Source: Alteromonas naphthalenivorans (GTDB taxonomy: Bacteria > Pseudomonadota > Gammaproteobacteria > Enterobacterales > Alteromonadaceae). From it: a stretch of 64,000 nt of DNA. The stretch is taken from the NCBI RefSeq assembly GCF_000213655.1, contig NC_015554.1:1550001-1614000 (forward strand), read 5' to 3'. Below are positions 63,792-64,000 of this stretch, in pieces. Each line of letters begins with the position of its first letter. Within the stretch, counting starts at the first letter, position 1. Below the pieces are notes generated by a model. That model had not been told where the DNA came from and ran no database searches. It worked only from the letters and a program-made list of their open reading frames with translations. The position numbers and the translations under genes are program-made.

Positions 63792-64000
63792 TTAAACCCG
63801 GTTTCTTAATGCCTCGTCACGTAGTTCACTTACCCACATTGATGTAGCGCCACAGATGGCGACTGGCATAACGATAAAGTTCACCACGGGAATAAGTGAA
63901 AAGATATTCACCATAATGCCAAAGGACATCGATTTGCCTTTATGCTGCGACAGGTGATTTTGCATGCGCTTGAAGTCAATTTTGTGGTTATCGTAAGGGT
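63792..64000 (-). CDS. cysZ: C-terminal part of sulfate transporter CysZ (partial)
   Basis: The last 69 codons of a minus-strand gene are present, beginning PYDNHKIDFKRMQNHLSQHK and ending NRV. MSFGIMVNIFSLIPVVNFIV and MPVAICGATSMWV match the C-terminal region of CysZ, an inner-membrane sulfate importer. The gene continues beyond the right edge. It converges with the Sel1 gene with 4 nt between stops. Confidence 0.85.
   Translation of the reverse strand, partial: PYDNHKIDFKRMQNHLSQHKGKSMSFGIMVNIFSLIPVVNFIVMPVAICGATSMWVSELRDEALRNRV

Overview
The window looks like the chromosome of a marine gammaproteobacterium close to Alteromonas. I infer this from the gene mix: many TonB-dependent receptors, a choline-to-betaine module, BCCT carriers, an NlpI-Cdd-CysZ neighbourhood, a smpB-ratA-rnfH block beside ssrA, and a tmRNA tag reading ANDENYALAA. 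Base composition is moderate to AT-rich. There is no rRNA and no CRISPR array. I recognised no tRNA; the only stable RNA is tmRNA.

Layout. 1-11.7 kb: a SatD/DUF3307 pair, a secreted cupin with a divergent LysR regulator, then an iron block: a Fur-box-preceded siderophore receptor broken by one in-frame TGA, followed by a DUF3649/PepSY/DUF3325 trio resembling the FpvG-type siderophore reduction module. Next come a secreted hydrolase and an ECF sigma factor fused to a membrane domain. 12-22 kb: betB, betA, a short divergent BCCT-like carrier, a TonB receptor and a secreted PHP-family metallohydrolase, preceded by a BetI-like operator. This may be a scavenging route for choline or choline esters. 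22-28.3 kb: ParDE, an MFS exporter, a complete IS5-family insertion and a large TonB receptor.

29.3-35.3 kb: a 6-kb integrative element in the 3' end of ssrA, bounded by 31-bp direct repeats. It carries an integrase, an excisionase, HicA-HicB with a possible SecB-like third gene, an unknown two-helix zinc-site protein, a SEC-C protein and a P2 gpA-type HUH replication endonuclease. The replication gene has no usable start for its N-terminal 141 codons in the integrated state. Joining the element's two ends in the circular form places an ATG in frame, just downstream of the hic operon. Excision could therefore switch on full-length replication protein. Insertion also separated ssrA from what looks like its native terminator.

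35.6-46.4 kb: an Old Yellow Enzyme homologue, smpB, ratA, rnfH, a MarR regulator, a full-length BCCT carrier, another TonB receptor and a TPR-sulfotransferase. 46.4-53.4 kb: a complete N-ATPase operon (atpDCQRBEFAG), an alternative rotary ATPase, with an FNR-like site placed as in class II activated promoters and a 14-bp tandem repeat that multiplies the atpG start region. 53.4-64 kb: a 16-bp tandem repeat, small membrane proteins, an MFS carrier, a second OYE homologue, a TonB/sigma/anti-sigma group, cdd, nlpI, a Sel1-repeat protein with an M64-like metallopeptidase motif, and the end of cysZ.
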